A stretch of DNA of 28,226 bases from Hofstenia miamia (lineage: Eukaryota > Xenacoelomorpha > Acoela): contig SCFE01000016.1 of the NCBI GenBank assembly GCA_004352715.1, forward strand, positions 532,601 through 560,826, given 5' to 3'. The notes under the pieces are model-generated. The model searched no databases. It was not told the origin of the DNA and saw nothing but the letters and a program-made list of their open reading frames with translations. The position numbers were made by a program, and so were the translations under genes. Of this stretch, positions 1 through 7,929 are shown one piece after another. Position 1 is the stretch's first letter. Every line of letters begins with the position of its first letter.

Positions 1-911
1 ATGTTTAATTTAATATTCCTACGTAGTTGTTGCTGTTCATGTGGTGTAAAGATAGTGAATTGGGTCTTGCTTGCATTTATTCTCAGTTGGTTACTTTTGA
101 AATATACTATGATGTTATTAATATTATTTTGAAGTGTTCTTAATGCAGTAATTGGACTTGAATCCCGTGAAATGAGACAAGTGTCGTCTGCATACTGGAG
201 TACCTCGACCTTGAGGGATTCCTCGCTGTGGCGTAATATATTTTGAATAAATATTATCAATTCGAACTCTTTGTTTTCTGTTTTCTATGAATGATGTTAG
301 TAACTTTATGCTTTCAGGGGAAAACCATACATTCGGAGTTTTTTATACAGTATGTTGAAACTTAGACTATCAAAGGCCTTGTTTAGGTCTAGAATAGCAA
401 CTGTACTGCTGATATTATTGTTTAAACTGGACCTTATACTTTCAGTAATATATAAAAGTGCATCAGTGGTACTGTATGATTTCCGAAAACCAAACTGTTT
501 ATCACTAACAATTATATATTCATTAATGTATGAAATAATTTGGTTACATAAAAGCCTTTCATAGCTTTTAGAGAACACATGATTTATTGCTACTGGACAG
601 TAGTTTTCTGCATTTAGTGGGTTGCCCTTTTTGTACACAGGTGTAATATCAACGTTCTTGAAGATAGCAGGAAATGTATTTTGACTAATTGCATTATTTA
701 ATGCAAATAAAATGTGTTCATCAAACAAATTAATGTATTCCTTTATAATACATGTAGGAATTCCTAGACTGCCATTAGATTTATGTATATCCAATTTACT
801 TATGACTTCTAACAATTCAAATTTCGTTATGTAACGAAAGTTAATCTTAGTCTTCCCCAACTCCTTTATACTCTCCAATAGTTTCGAATATTTTGTTGAA
901 ATGACTTGCTA
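1..911 (-). mobile_element. LINE copy A (CR1/Jockey-superfamily), partial
   Basis: This segment matches copy B at 8606-9602 almost base for base, with the same orientation, a few substitutions and several indels. It is cut by the window start and by the N gap at 912. Against copy B it lacks a net 62 bases after position 207, just N-terminal of the YADD-coding codons. It also lacks one base near 324 and roughly two dozen bases near 845-860. These lesions put it out of frame, so it is a dead copy. Apart from them the reverse-transcriptase fingers region is better preserved than in copy B. Confidence 0.9.
306..878 (-). pseudogene. Reverse transcriptase fragment of LINE copy A
   Basis: An open stretch of 190 codons covers the fingers and first palm motif of a non-LTR reverse transcriptase. 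Visible motifs are PVYKKGNPLNAENYCPVAI, the QFGFRKSYSTTDAL block, and LDLNKAFDSL, which carries the first catalytic aspartate. The frame breaks after KLRMYGF because of the one-base loss near 324. The remaining RT (GIPQGS and YADD motifs) continues in other frames toward position 1, interrupted by the 62-base deletion. In copy B the two single-base losses at about 9203 and 9265 are absent from this copy. The enzyme would prime and copy LINE RNA at a nicked target; this fragment cannot. Confidence 0.88.
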
Positions 912-1911
912 NNNNNNNNNNNNNNNNNNNNNNNNNNNNNNNNNNNNNNNNNNNNNNNNNNNNNNNNNNNNNNNNNNNNNNNNNNNNNNNNNNNNNNNNN
1001 NNNNNNNNNNNNNNNNNNNNNNNNNNNNNNNNNNNNNNNNNNNNNNNNNNNNNNNNNNNNNNNNNNNNNNNNNNNNNNNNNNNNNNNNNNNNNNNNNNNN
1101 NNNNNNNNNNNNNNNNNNNNNNNNNNNNNNNNNNNNNNNNNNNNNNNNNNNNNNNNNNNNNNNNNNNNNNNNNNNNNNNNNNNNNNNNNNNNNNNNNNNN
1201 NNNNNNNNNNNNNNNNNNNNNNNNNNNNNNNNNNNNNNNNNNNNNNNNNNNNNNNNNNNNNNNNNNNNNNNNNNNNNNNNNNNNNNNNNNNNNNNNNNNN
1301 NNNNNNNNNNNNNNNNNNNNNNNNNNNNNNNNNNNNNNNNNNNNNNNNNNNNNNNNNNNNNNNNNNNNNNNNNNNNNNNNNNNNNNNNNNNNNNNNNNNN
1401 NNNNNNNNNNNNNNNNNNNNNNNNNNNNNNNNNNNNNNNNNNNNNNNNNNNNNNNNNNNNNNNNNNNNNNNNNNNNNNNNNNNNNNNNNNNNNNNNNNNN
1501 NNNNNNNNNNNNNNNNNNNNNNNNNNNNNNNNNNNNNNNNNNNNNNNNNNNNNNNNNNNNNNNNNNNNNNNNNNNNNNNNNNNNNNNNNNNNNNNNNNNN
1601 NNNNNNNNNNNNNNNNNNNNNNNNNNNNNNNNNNNNNNNNNNNNNNNNNNNNNNNNNNNNNNNNNNNNNNNNNNNNNNNNNNNNNNNNNNNNNNNNNNNN
1701 NNNNNNNNNNNNNNNNNNNNNNNNNNNNNNNNNNNNNNNNNNNNNNNNNNNNNNNNNNNNNNNNNNNNNNNNNNNNNNNNNNNNNNNNNNNNNNNNNNNN
1801 NNNNNNNNNNNNNNNNNNNNNNNNNNNNNNNNNNNNNNNNNNNNNNNNNNNNNNNNNNNNNNNNNNNNNNNNNNNNNNNNNNNNNNNNNNNNNNNNNNNN
1901 NNNNNNNNNNN
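912..1911. other. Assembly gap (1000 N)
   Basis: The run is exactly 1000 undetermined bases, a usual placeholder length, so its true size is unknown. It separates minus-strand LINE copy A from a plus-strand RT relic of a different family. Reading frames drawn through it are artefacts. Confidence 0.99.
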
Positions 1912-1949
1912 ACTTTGGAAACTGGAGTAATCCATTCCACACTTAACAA

Positions 1950-2230
1950 TGAACCCCTCAAGGGTCTATTCTAAATCCCAGTCTGTTTTCACTCTTCGTA
2001 AACGATTTAAGAAATGCTGCGGACAATTATCGTGTTGTGCAATATGCTGACTATACATGTCCTTACATAAAACAGAAATACAAAAATACATGTATATAAC
2101 TCTTAAATGATAAAACTTTTAAGTCTACAAAACAGGTTCAAAAACTATGAACTTACTTTAAATTTATAGAAGCCACAATTTTTAATGCGGCATAGTTCAT
2201 TTAAGGAAGAATGCTCAATTTAAAACTAAG
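1950..2230 (+). pseudogene. Degenerate non-LTR reverse transcriptase relic
   Basis: In frame from 1956 the sequence reads PQGSILNPSLFSLFVNDL and then VVQYADYTCPY before a stop at 2097-2099. These match the PQGS.LGP, VNDL and QYADDT motifs of non-LTR reverse transcriptases. The second aspartate of YADD is a tyrosine, so the catalytic centre is broken. After a frameshift, FKNYELTLNL, a stop, and KPQFLM continue the usual post-YADD region (2130-2190). The protein differs clearly from LINE copies A and B, so this is a separate family. It starts at the gap edge, so its 5' part is unseen. Confidence 0.8.
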
Positions 2231-2233
2231 CAT

Positions 2234-2252
2234 TATATATATATATATATAT
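2234..2252. repeat. (TA)n microsatellite
   Basis: A short alternating AT run directly follows the RT relic. Confidence 0.95.
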
Positions 2253-2550
2253 TCGGATATATTAACTATGGTGTAGTTTTGACTGTAGGTACTCATACTC
2301 ATAGTGTCAAAATGACTGCTATTGATAAAATGTCTAACTGACAATACAAAAGTTAGCCTGCTACCTAAATTTGCCCATGTTTCTCCACACTATCAAAAAC
2401 ACAAAAGCCATCTAAAGGTATGCATTGTATTTGTCGTGTTTATTTTATGACAATTGTAATGGGCAAAACCGTGCTCTCAATCGTGAACATTTACTCCTGC
2501 CCTGGACTAGATGTTCTCCTATGAAGCTGATGATGAAAATACCACAATAA
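2253..2550. other. Intervening sequence, no gene seen
   Basis: I found no convincing reading frame here. Part may be the decayed upstream portion of the hAT relic that follows. The string CCTGCCCTGGA at 2497-2507 recurs at 19047-19057 and, apart from the first base, at 19794-19803, and could be a short transposon terminus. Confidence 0.5.
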
Positions 2551-3030
2551 CAGCTGAAACAACAATTTGAAGTAGATTTTTTCCTTAGAATGGTCGATAC
2601 AGCATTTTTCTCATTAAGAGAAAGATTTGGCCAGATTGAAAACATTTGTGGTGCATTTTCTTTTTTGTTAAAGAAAAACTTATTAGAAGCATATAGTGAA
2701 GAAAATATTAAAGACGAATGTTGTACATTTTCTGAGTTGTTGGGAGATGTTGATGCAAAAGAAATGTCAATGGAACTGGAAAGGTTTATTCATAATTTTA
2801 ATTCAGAGAAAGAGCAATTGATTTCTTTAATAGACTTTCTGAGATATATAGTCAAGAATAATTTGCAGGAGGTATATCCAAATTTGTCTTTTGCATTGAG
2901 AATGATTCTTACTTGTCCAATTTCAGTGGCAAGTGCTGAATGAAGTTTCAGTAAGCTGAAACTAATGAAAAATTTTACCCGCTCCAATATGTCTCATGTA
3001 CATTTATCCTCCCTGGCACTATTGTCAATT
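2551..3030 (+). pseudogene. hAT transposase C-terminal fragment (ZMYM1-like)
   Basis: The frame open from 2551 reads FEVDFFLRMVDTAFFSLRER, continues through a helical stretch, and ends in the hAT dimerisation signature: YPNLSFALRMILTCPISVAS, then AE-stop-SFSKLKLMKN, then LSSLALLSI. In hAT and ZMYM1/DUF4371-type proteins the stop position is normally arginine (AERSFS). Here the codon at 2941-2943 is TGA, one C-to-T change from CGA. This kills the C-terminal dimerisation helix, and the N gap removes the end. The catalytic part of the transposase is not visible upstream. It is a relic of a cut-and-paste DNA transposon or a decayed domesticated relative. Confidence 0.85.
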
Positions 3031-4030
3031 NNNNNNNNNNNNNNNNNNNNNNNNNNNNNNNNNNNNNNNNNNNNNNNNNNNNNNNNNNNNNNNNNNNNNN
3101 NNNNNNNNNNNNNNNNNNNNNNNNNNNNNNNNNNNNNNNNNNNNNNNNNNNNNNNNNNNNNNNNNNNNNNNNNNNNNNNNNNNNNNNNNNNNNNNNNNNN
3201 NNNNNNNNNNNNNNNNNNNNNNNNNNNNNNNNNNNNNNNNNNNNNNNNNNNNNNNNNNNNNNNNNNNNNNNNNNNNNNNNNNNNNNNNNNNNNNNNNNNN
3301 NNNNNNNNNNNNNNNNNNNNNNNNNNNNNNNNNNNNNNNNNNNNNNNNNNNNNNNNNNNNNNNNNNNNNNNNNNNNNNNNNNNNNNNNNNNNNNNNNNNN
3401 NNNNNNNNNNNNNNNNNNNNNNNNNNNNNNNNNNNNNNNNNNNNNNNNNNNNNNNNNNNNNNNNNNNNNNNNNNNNNNNNNNNNNNNNNNNNNNNNNNNN
3501 NNNNNNNNNNNNNNNNNNNNNNNNNNNNNNNNNNNNNNNNNNNNNNNNNNNNNNNNNNNNNNNNNNNNNNNNNNNNNNNNNNNNNNNNNNNNNNNNNNNN
3601 NNNNNNNNNNNNNNNNNNNNNNNNNNNNNNNNNNNNNNNNNNNNNNNNNNNNNNNNNNNNNNNNNNNNNNNNNNNNNNNNNNNNNNNNNNNNNNNNNNNN
3701 NNNNNNNNNNNNNNNNNNNNNNNNNNNNNNNNNNNNNNNNNNNNNNNNNNNNNNNNNNNNNNNNNNNNNNNNNNNNNNNNNNNNNNNNNNNNNNNNNNNN
3801 NNNNNNNNNNNNNNNNNNNNNNNNNNNNNNNNNNNNNNNNNNNNNNNNNNNNNNNNNNNNNNNNNNNNNNNNNNNNNNNNNNNNNNNNNNNNNNNNNNNN
3901 NNNNNNNNNNNNNNNNNNNNNNNNNNNNNNNNNNNNNNNNNNNNNNNNNNNNNNNNNNNNNNNNNNNNNNNNNNNNNNNNNNNNNNNNNNNNNNNNNNNN
4001 NNNNNNNNNNNNNNNNNNNNNNNNNNNNNN
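3031..4030. other. Assembly gap (1000 N)
   Basis: Exactly 1000 N, again a likely placeholder. Its right edge is a (TA)n tract, which probably caused the break. Missing 3' exons of the exonuclease at 4804-5278 could lie here. Confidence 0.99.
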
Positions 4031-4053
4031 ATATATATATATATATATATATA
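4031..4053. repeat. (TA)n microsatellite at gap edge
   Basis: Pure AT dinucleotides run out of the gap for 23 bases. Confidence 0.97.
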
Positions 4054-4084
4054 CTCAAATAATAATTAATTGAAACTAAGATTA

Positions 4085-4141
4085 TATTTAAAATAAAACT
4101 TTGTGATTTTATTACAGTCATCGTCAGATTACAAATTACGG
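4085..4141 (-). repeat. Inverted motif pair, left copy
   Basis: On the minus strand this reads AATTTGTAATCTGACGATGA and continues CTGTAATAAAATCACAAAG. It matches the plus-strand copy at 4277-4331 over about 48 bases, with roughly a quarter of positions different. A (TA)n tract lies on its outer side, as for the right copy. The family is not identified; a Penelope-like or other dispersed element end is one possibility. Confidence 0.55.
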
Positions 4142-4276
4142 TAAAAATTACGGCTACAATTAGAAAACAACATAATAAAGAAACCATTTTAAATAAACAA
4201 TGCGATTTGGGAAAAATGAAATATAAACTTAGTGCAATATAATTAACTTAGTGTAGTATATTGTAAACTTTTGTTA

Positions 4277-4331
4277 CCACAATTTGTAAACTGAAGATGA
4301 CTATAATTAAGTCTAAACGTTTATATATATA
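4277..4331 (+). repeat. Inverted motif pair, right copy
   Basis: It reads AATTTGTAAACTGAAGATGA followed by CTATAATTAAGTCTAAACG and a short (TA) run. It is the inverted partner of 4085-4141, with about 135 bases between them. The inner sequence has no reading frame. Confidence 0.55.
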
Positions 4332-4803
4332 AATATCATCATCATTTTGCTCATATATATATTTACCTAGGTTTAAGGAAAATGATATGCCGATCAAACC
4401 GAGAATTTTCTGACCGGTCTATACCTATGATTTTCCAATTGGAAGTGCATTTGTTTTAATCAAAATCAAAATATTTAAATTTAAATGTCTATAATAAAAT
4501 AAATAATAAAGGAAAGAAAATTAAAACATTGTGTAAACAGCCAAGTGTATGTAATGTAAAAAACAAAATAAGAAAGGCAACTAAGGTTTTGCAGGGCTTT
4601 TGAGGCCAATGGGATTTACTGGATTAAATATTTCAGTGGAGCTGGGACTATCATGGTACTGAACCATACATGAAAAAACAGATTGCGGGTTTCAGAATAT
4701 TAGAAATATTTTTTGGCCAAAGTAGAAGCCATGCCGTGGGACCACATCAAATTCCCCAAAACATAGGTTACAGACAACGCTGATGAATAATTAAAAAACT
4801 TAC
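4332..4803. other. Intron side of the exonuclease exon, no other feature
   Basis: AT-rich sequence. On the minus strand the part next to 4803 is intron, by the GTAAGT donor there. I looked for an acceptor followed by the family's third motif (Y-x3-D) and found none. Confidence 0.5.
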
Positions 4804-5278
4804 CTAAATCATGAAAATAGTATTCAATAAGAAAGCCAAGATTGAACTTCGCTGGTAGACGACTATAATGAATATTTTGCAAAAGAAGGCTCTTAACTTC
4901 AACAGCATTATTTATAGTGATAAGCCAGTCTTTTTCCAAATACTTTACATCCTCTATAATTCCAACCCCAACCTTCAAAATGTCGTAGGATGTCAGAAAA
5001 TTATGAAGTTTAACGTGATCCCCATAAGTTAAAGACGGTAAATGGAACAAGACAACAGTTGCTCTGGTAGTAGCAATTTGTAGCAGAGAAATTCTATTCC
5101 TAGGACCCTTGTAAAACTTTGGCTGGGTTTCTGTATCGATCCCCAAAACGGCATGATAATGCACATCTTCTTTCAAAGAATGTAAAGCAAATCCAAAATC
5201 CTGATGGGAATTGACTAAGTTTACTGACTTTCGCTCAAGCAATTTTCTAATATGTTCTTTGACGTAGGTATTACACAT
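4804..5278 (-). CDS. 3'-5' exonuclease domain protein (EXD2/WRN-exo-like), 5' exon
   Basis: This exon encodes 158 residues plus one base of a DEDDy-type 3'-5' exonuclease, which removes nucleotides from 3' ends using two metal ions. Motif I is LGIDTE (D48, E50). It is followed by ISLLQIAT and VVLFHL strands, and motif II is LKVGVGIIEDVKYL with D110. This order matches the EXD2 and Werner exonuclease families. The exon stops at L158 with a textbook donor (G then GTAAGT; intron begins at 4803) in phase 1. The 34 codons read past it are therefore intron, not protein. Motif III (Y-x3-D) is missing and must lie in a later exon, perhaps in the gap at 3031-4030. The start was chosen for its A at -3. 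A possible 3' splice site (ctaatttag) lies about 20 bases upstream, so a 5' UTR exon is possible. There are no stops or frameshifts, so the exon looks functional. Confidence 0.85.
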
Positions 5279-6817
5279 TTTAAATTTGGATTAACTTCTA
5301 AATTAGAATGTGAATCGAACAAGAGGGAATTACATTCAAAATCATTTGTATTCATGTATACATGCGATTTCCATTGAATTTTACAAAAGAATCGTAAAGT
5401 TTTTATTTTAAATTGACTTGAATTGATTGCAAATTATTTGAATATTTTTACTTTTTGAAATTGACATGATATTTGAAAAAAACGTACATTTAAATACAAA
5501 ACAGTTATTAGAAATCAAGCGGCTATTCATAACAGTTCTGCAAATTACTATATAATCAATATTAAATGTGAAGCATTTCTACTGACACAAGATGTTAACA
5601 CTATTCCTGTAGCGGGGAAGTTTTTCCCTACACTCCTAACTTTGTGCAGTTTCCAGTATTAGATGATGTTTAACTGTAAAAGTCTCATAGACCTGTGACT
5701 AAAATAATCTTGCCTCATTTTGCCAAAAAGGAAAATTTATTTTTTAGCCCCGAATCCAGTTGATGCCGCTTTTTCTAAGAGACTTCATTTTTGTAATTAA
5801 AAAAATTAAGTACATTAAATTTTAAACTGTTGGAAAGGTATTCAAATTGGAAGTAATGCAAACCTAAAACCAACTTCTTGGGAACGAGTTGTGTGCATTT
5901 TTCATCAAGTAATCAAATTATGACGTGATTTTCACATGGACTAAATTCTGAAAAATTAAGAATACATAAAAGACCAATACATCATATACCGTTGGAAAGA
6001 GGCGCTATCCATGCAACTTACACTAACAAAATAATGTTTTTAAAAGCGAATTCAGAAAACAAAATGGTTTTAATGTATATTAAATTAAACAAAAGAAATT
6101 TAATTACATTCATGTTGTGCACATATATTTACTGAATGTCATAGCTGTATATTTTAGGAGATATTGAAGAATATCTATAACAAACATACAATTACTATTA
6201 CACAACCAAGAATGAAATCGCAGTTGAGCTATTATACAAATAATACCAACATGACAATCTCTCCAAAATACTTTTAATAAATATCTTTCATAGTACACTG
6301 AAATTTATGGAATTACTTAGTGTGGTGAAAACCTCCCAACTGTAATGTGAGCCATGAAGTTATCAGAAATAGGGTTAATTGTTCATTTGCAGTTGAGAAA
6401 TTTTTGATTGAACATTTACTTTGTTCAGGCTTGGTGAGGCCAAATTAAACACACAAAAATTTTGTGTCACTGACTTATTGGGTATGAATTTGGCGCTAAC
6501 CCTAACCCACTACTCACATTACCTACCTATGAATACTCACATAGGTGTTAAACAAAAATGTGAAGAGCGAGGAAATTTATTATGCACTCGATTATAGTGT
6601 AAAGTGAATTCTAAAAATTTTCAATTTAAAAGTTGAATTGATTTTCCATAATTGATTTTTTTTCGAAAATGATCTAATTATGTTATTTAAAAATAATTAA
6701 TTGAAAAAATTTACTGGAATTGAATAGATTTGAAATCCCTGGTATATGCATAATAAAGTAGCAGCGAAAAAAATTTAATAAACAATGTTCGCAAATGACT
6801 AAATTCAAGTTTGTGAT

Positions 6818-6822
<5 letters not shown>
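5279..6822. other. Intergenic, upstream of the exonuclease exon
   Basis: About 1.5 kb of AT-rich DNA without a believable gene; the short frame at 6110-6298 is not convincing. It should contain the promoter and any 5' UTR exon of the exonuclease gene. A small imperfect hairpin (GTAGCGGGGAA pairing with TTCCCTAC) sits near 5610. Confidence 0.5.

Positions 6823-6853
<31 letters not shown>
6823..6853. repeat. (TA)n microsatellite, left of gap
   Basis: A pure alternating AT tract leads into the third N run. Confidence 0.97.
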
Positions 6854-7084
6854 NNNNNNNNNNNNNNNNNNNNNNNNNNNNNNNNNNNNNNNNNNNNNNN
6901 NNNNNNNNNNNNNNNNNNNNNNNNNNNNNNNNNNNNNNNNNNNNNNNNNNNNNNNNNNNNNNNNNNNNNNNNNNNNNNNNNNNNNNNNNNNNNNNNNNNN
7001 NNNNNNNNNNNNNNNNNNNNNNNNNNNNNNNNNNNNNNNNNNNNNNNNNNNNNNNNNNNNNNNNNNNNNNNNNNNNNNNNNNNN
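6854..7084. other. Assembly gap (231 N) inside a (TA)n tract
   Basis: Both edges are (TA)n, so the gap probably lies within one long dinucleotide array. Its length is not a round number, so it may be an estimated size. Confidence 0.98.

Positions 7085-7113
<29 letters not shown>
7085..7113. repeat. (TA)n microsatellite, right of gap
   Basis: This continues the tract on the left side of the gap. Confidence 0.97.
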
Positions 7114-7118
<5 letters not shown>

Positions 7119-7737
7119 AGAATGTGGAAAACTAACCAATGATTGCATTGCATTGTGAATTATCCCTACAATGGCGTCAATGCACATAATTTCCTAGAAA
7201 TCAGCTATCATTACATTGGATAACAAAATCATTTACAAAATATGTCGCTAAATGTGAAACGTCTGTTCGAAAATTCGTATTACACTAGAAAGCGCAATAT
7301 TGCAACATAAATTCAAATATGCCCTTGATTGCATTTTGCACGACTAAGTAAATTTTTTAGCGAGAATTATATTTCCATCAGCAAAATCTCGATTGTGAGA
7401 AAGAATTTACTTACTGCAGGAATAGTGTTCAGTGTACTAGATCTACAAGGAGCGAACTTTGAAGGATTATTTTCAAAAAATCTTTAGTTGTTGATTAAAA
7501 CATGAACCCAATTCAAAGAAACTTTGATGAACTGCAAAAATGGTTTGCATAGAGAAGAGGCTGGCAGATGAAACAAACTTCACACAGCTGCCAACGAATG
7601 CAATAAAAATGATAAAATTGTTTGTCTACGTTTAGCAATTTACGCGTAAAGTGTCAACTATTTGATGATTTATCTAACTAGCTGAAATAGAAATATTTAC
7701 AACAATTGATAGCGTTCAATTAAACTAAAATAATATT
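7114..7737. other. Spacer, no gene seen
   Basis: AT-rich sequence between the microsatellite and the 3' end of LINE copy B. I see no reading frame, RNA gene or repeat that I can name. Confidence 0.5.
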
Positions 7738-7745
7738 TCAATAAC

Positions 7746-7751
7746 TTTATT
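7746..7751 (-). promoter_or_regulatory. Polyadenylation signal of LINE copy B
   Basis: AATAAA on the minus strand, followed within about ten bases by what looks like the element's 3' terminus. Confidence 0.6.
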
Positions 7752-7929
7752 TATCAATTCCATATTCCCATGCTGCATACACCAACAAATCTGCAAAAAA
7801 ATATACAATATATACAATATACATATATATATATTTAAAAAAGGGGTAGCACACGCAACAAGAAAACACAGACAATAAACAAGCTAAAAATTTACAAATA
7901 AATACCACATACTAAACTGTTTAAAAAAA

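Noticed and set aside
866-1974. Several long frames of 346-362 codons across the first N run
   Set aside because: They are made almost entirely of undetermined bases; only their ends are real sequence.
2965-4187. Long frames across the second N run
   Set aside because: Same artefact: N and (TA)n read as IYIYIY.
4291-4320. Hammerhead ribozyme core (CTGAAGA ... AAACG)
   Set aside because: The conserved GAAA is TAAA and the first base pair of stem II does not form, so a working core is not supported.
4700-4803. 34 C-terminal codons of the exonuclease frame
   Set aside because: A GTAAGT donor at 4803-4798 ends the exon, and the codons beyond do not resemble the family's third motif.
6496-6508. 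CTAACCCTAACCC, telomere-like
   Set aside because: Only two repeats; too short to mean a telomeric tract.
6683-7187. Frames of 100-156 codons around the third gap
   Set aside because: N plus (TA)n low-complexity translation.
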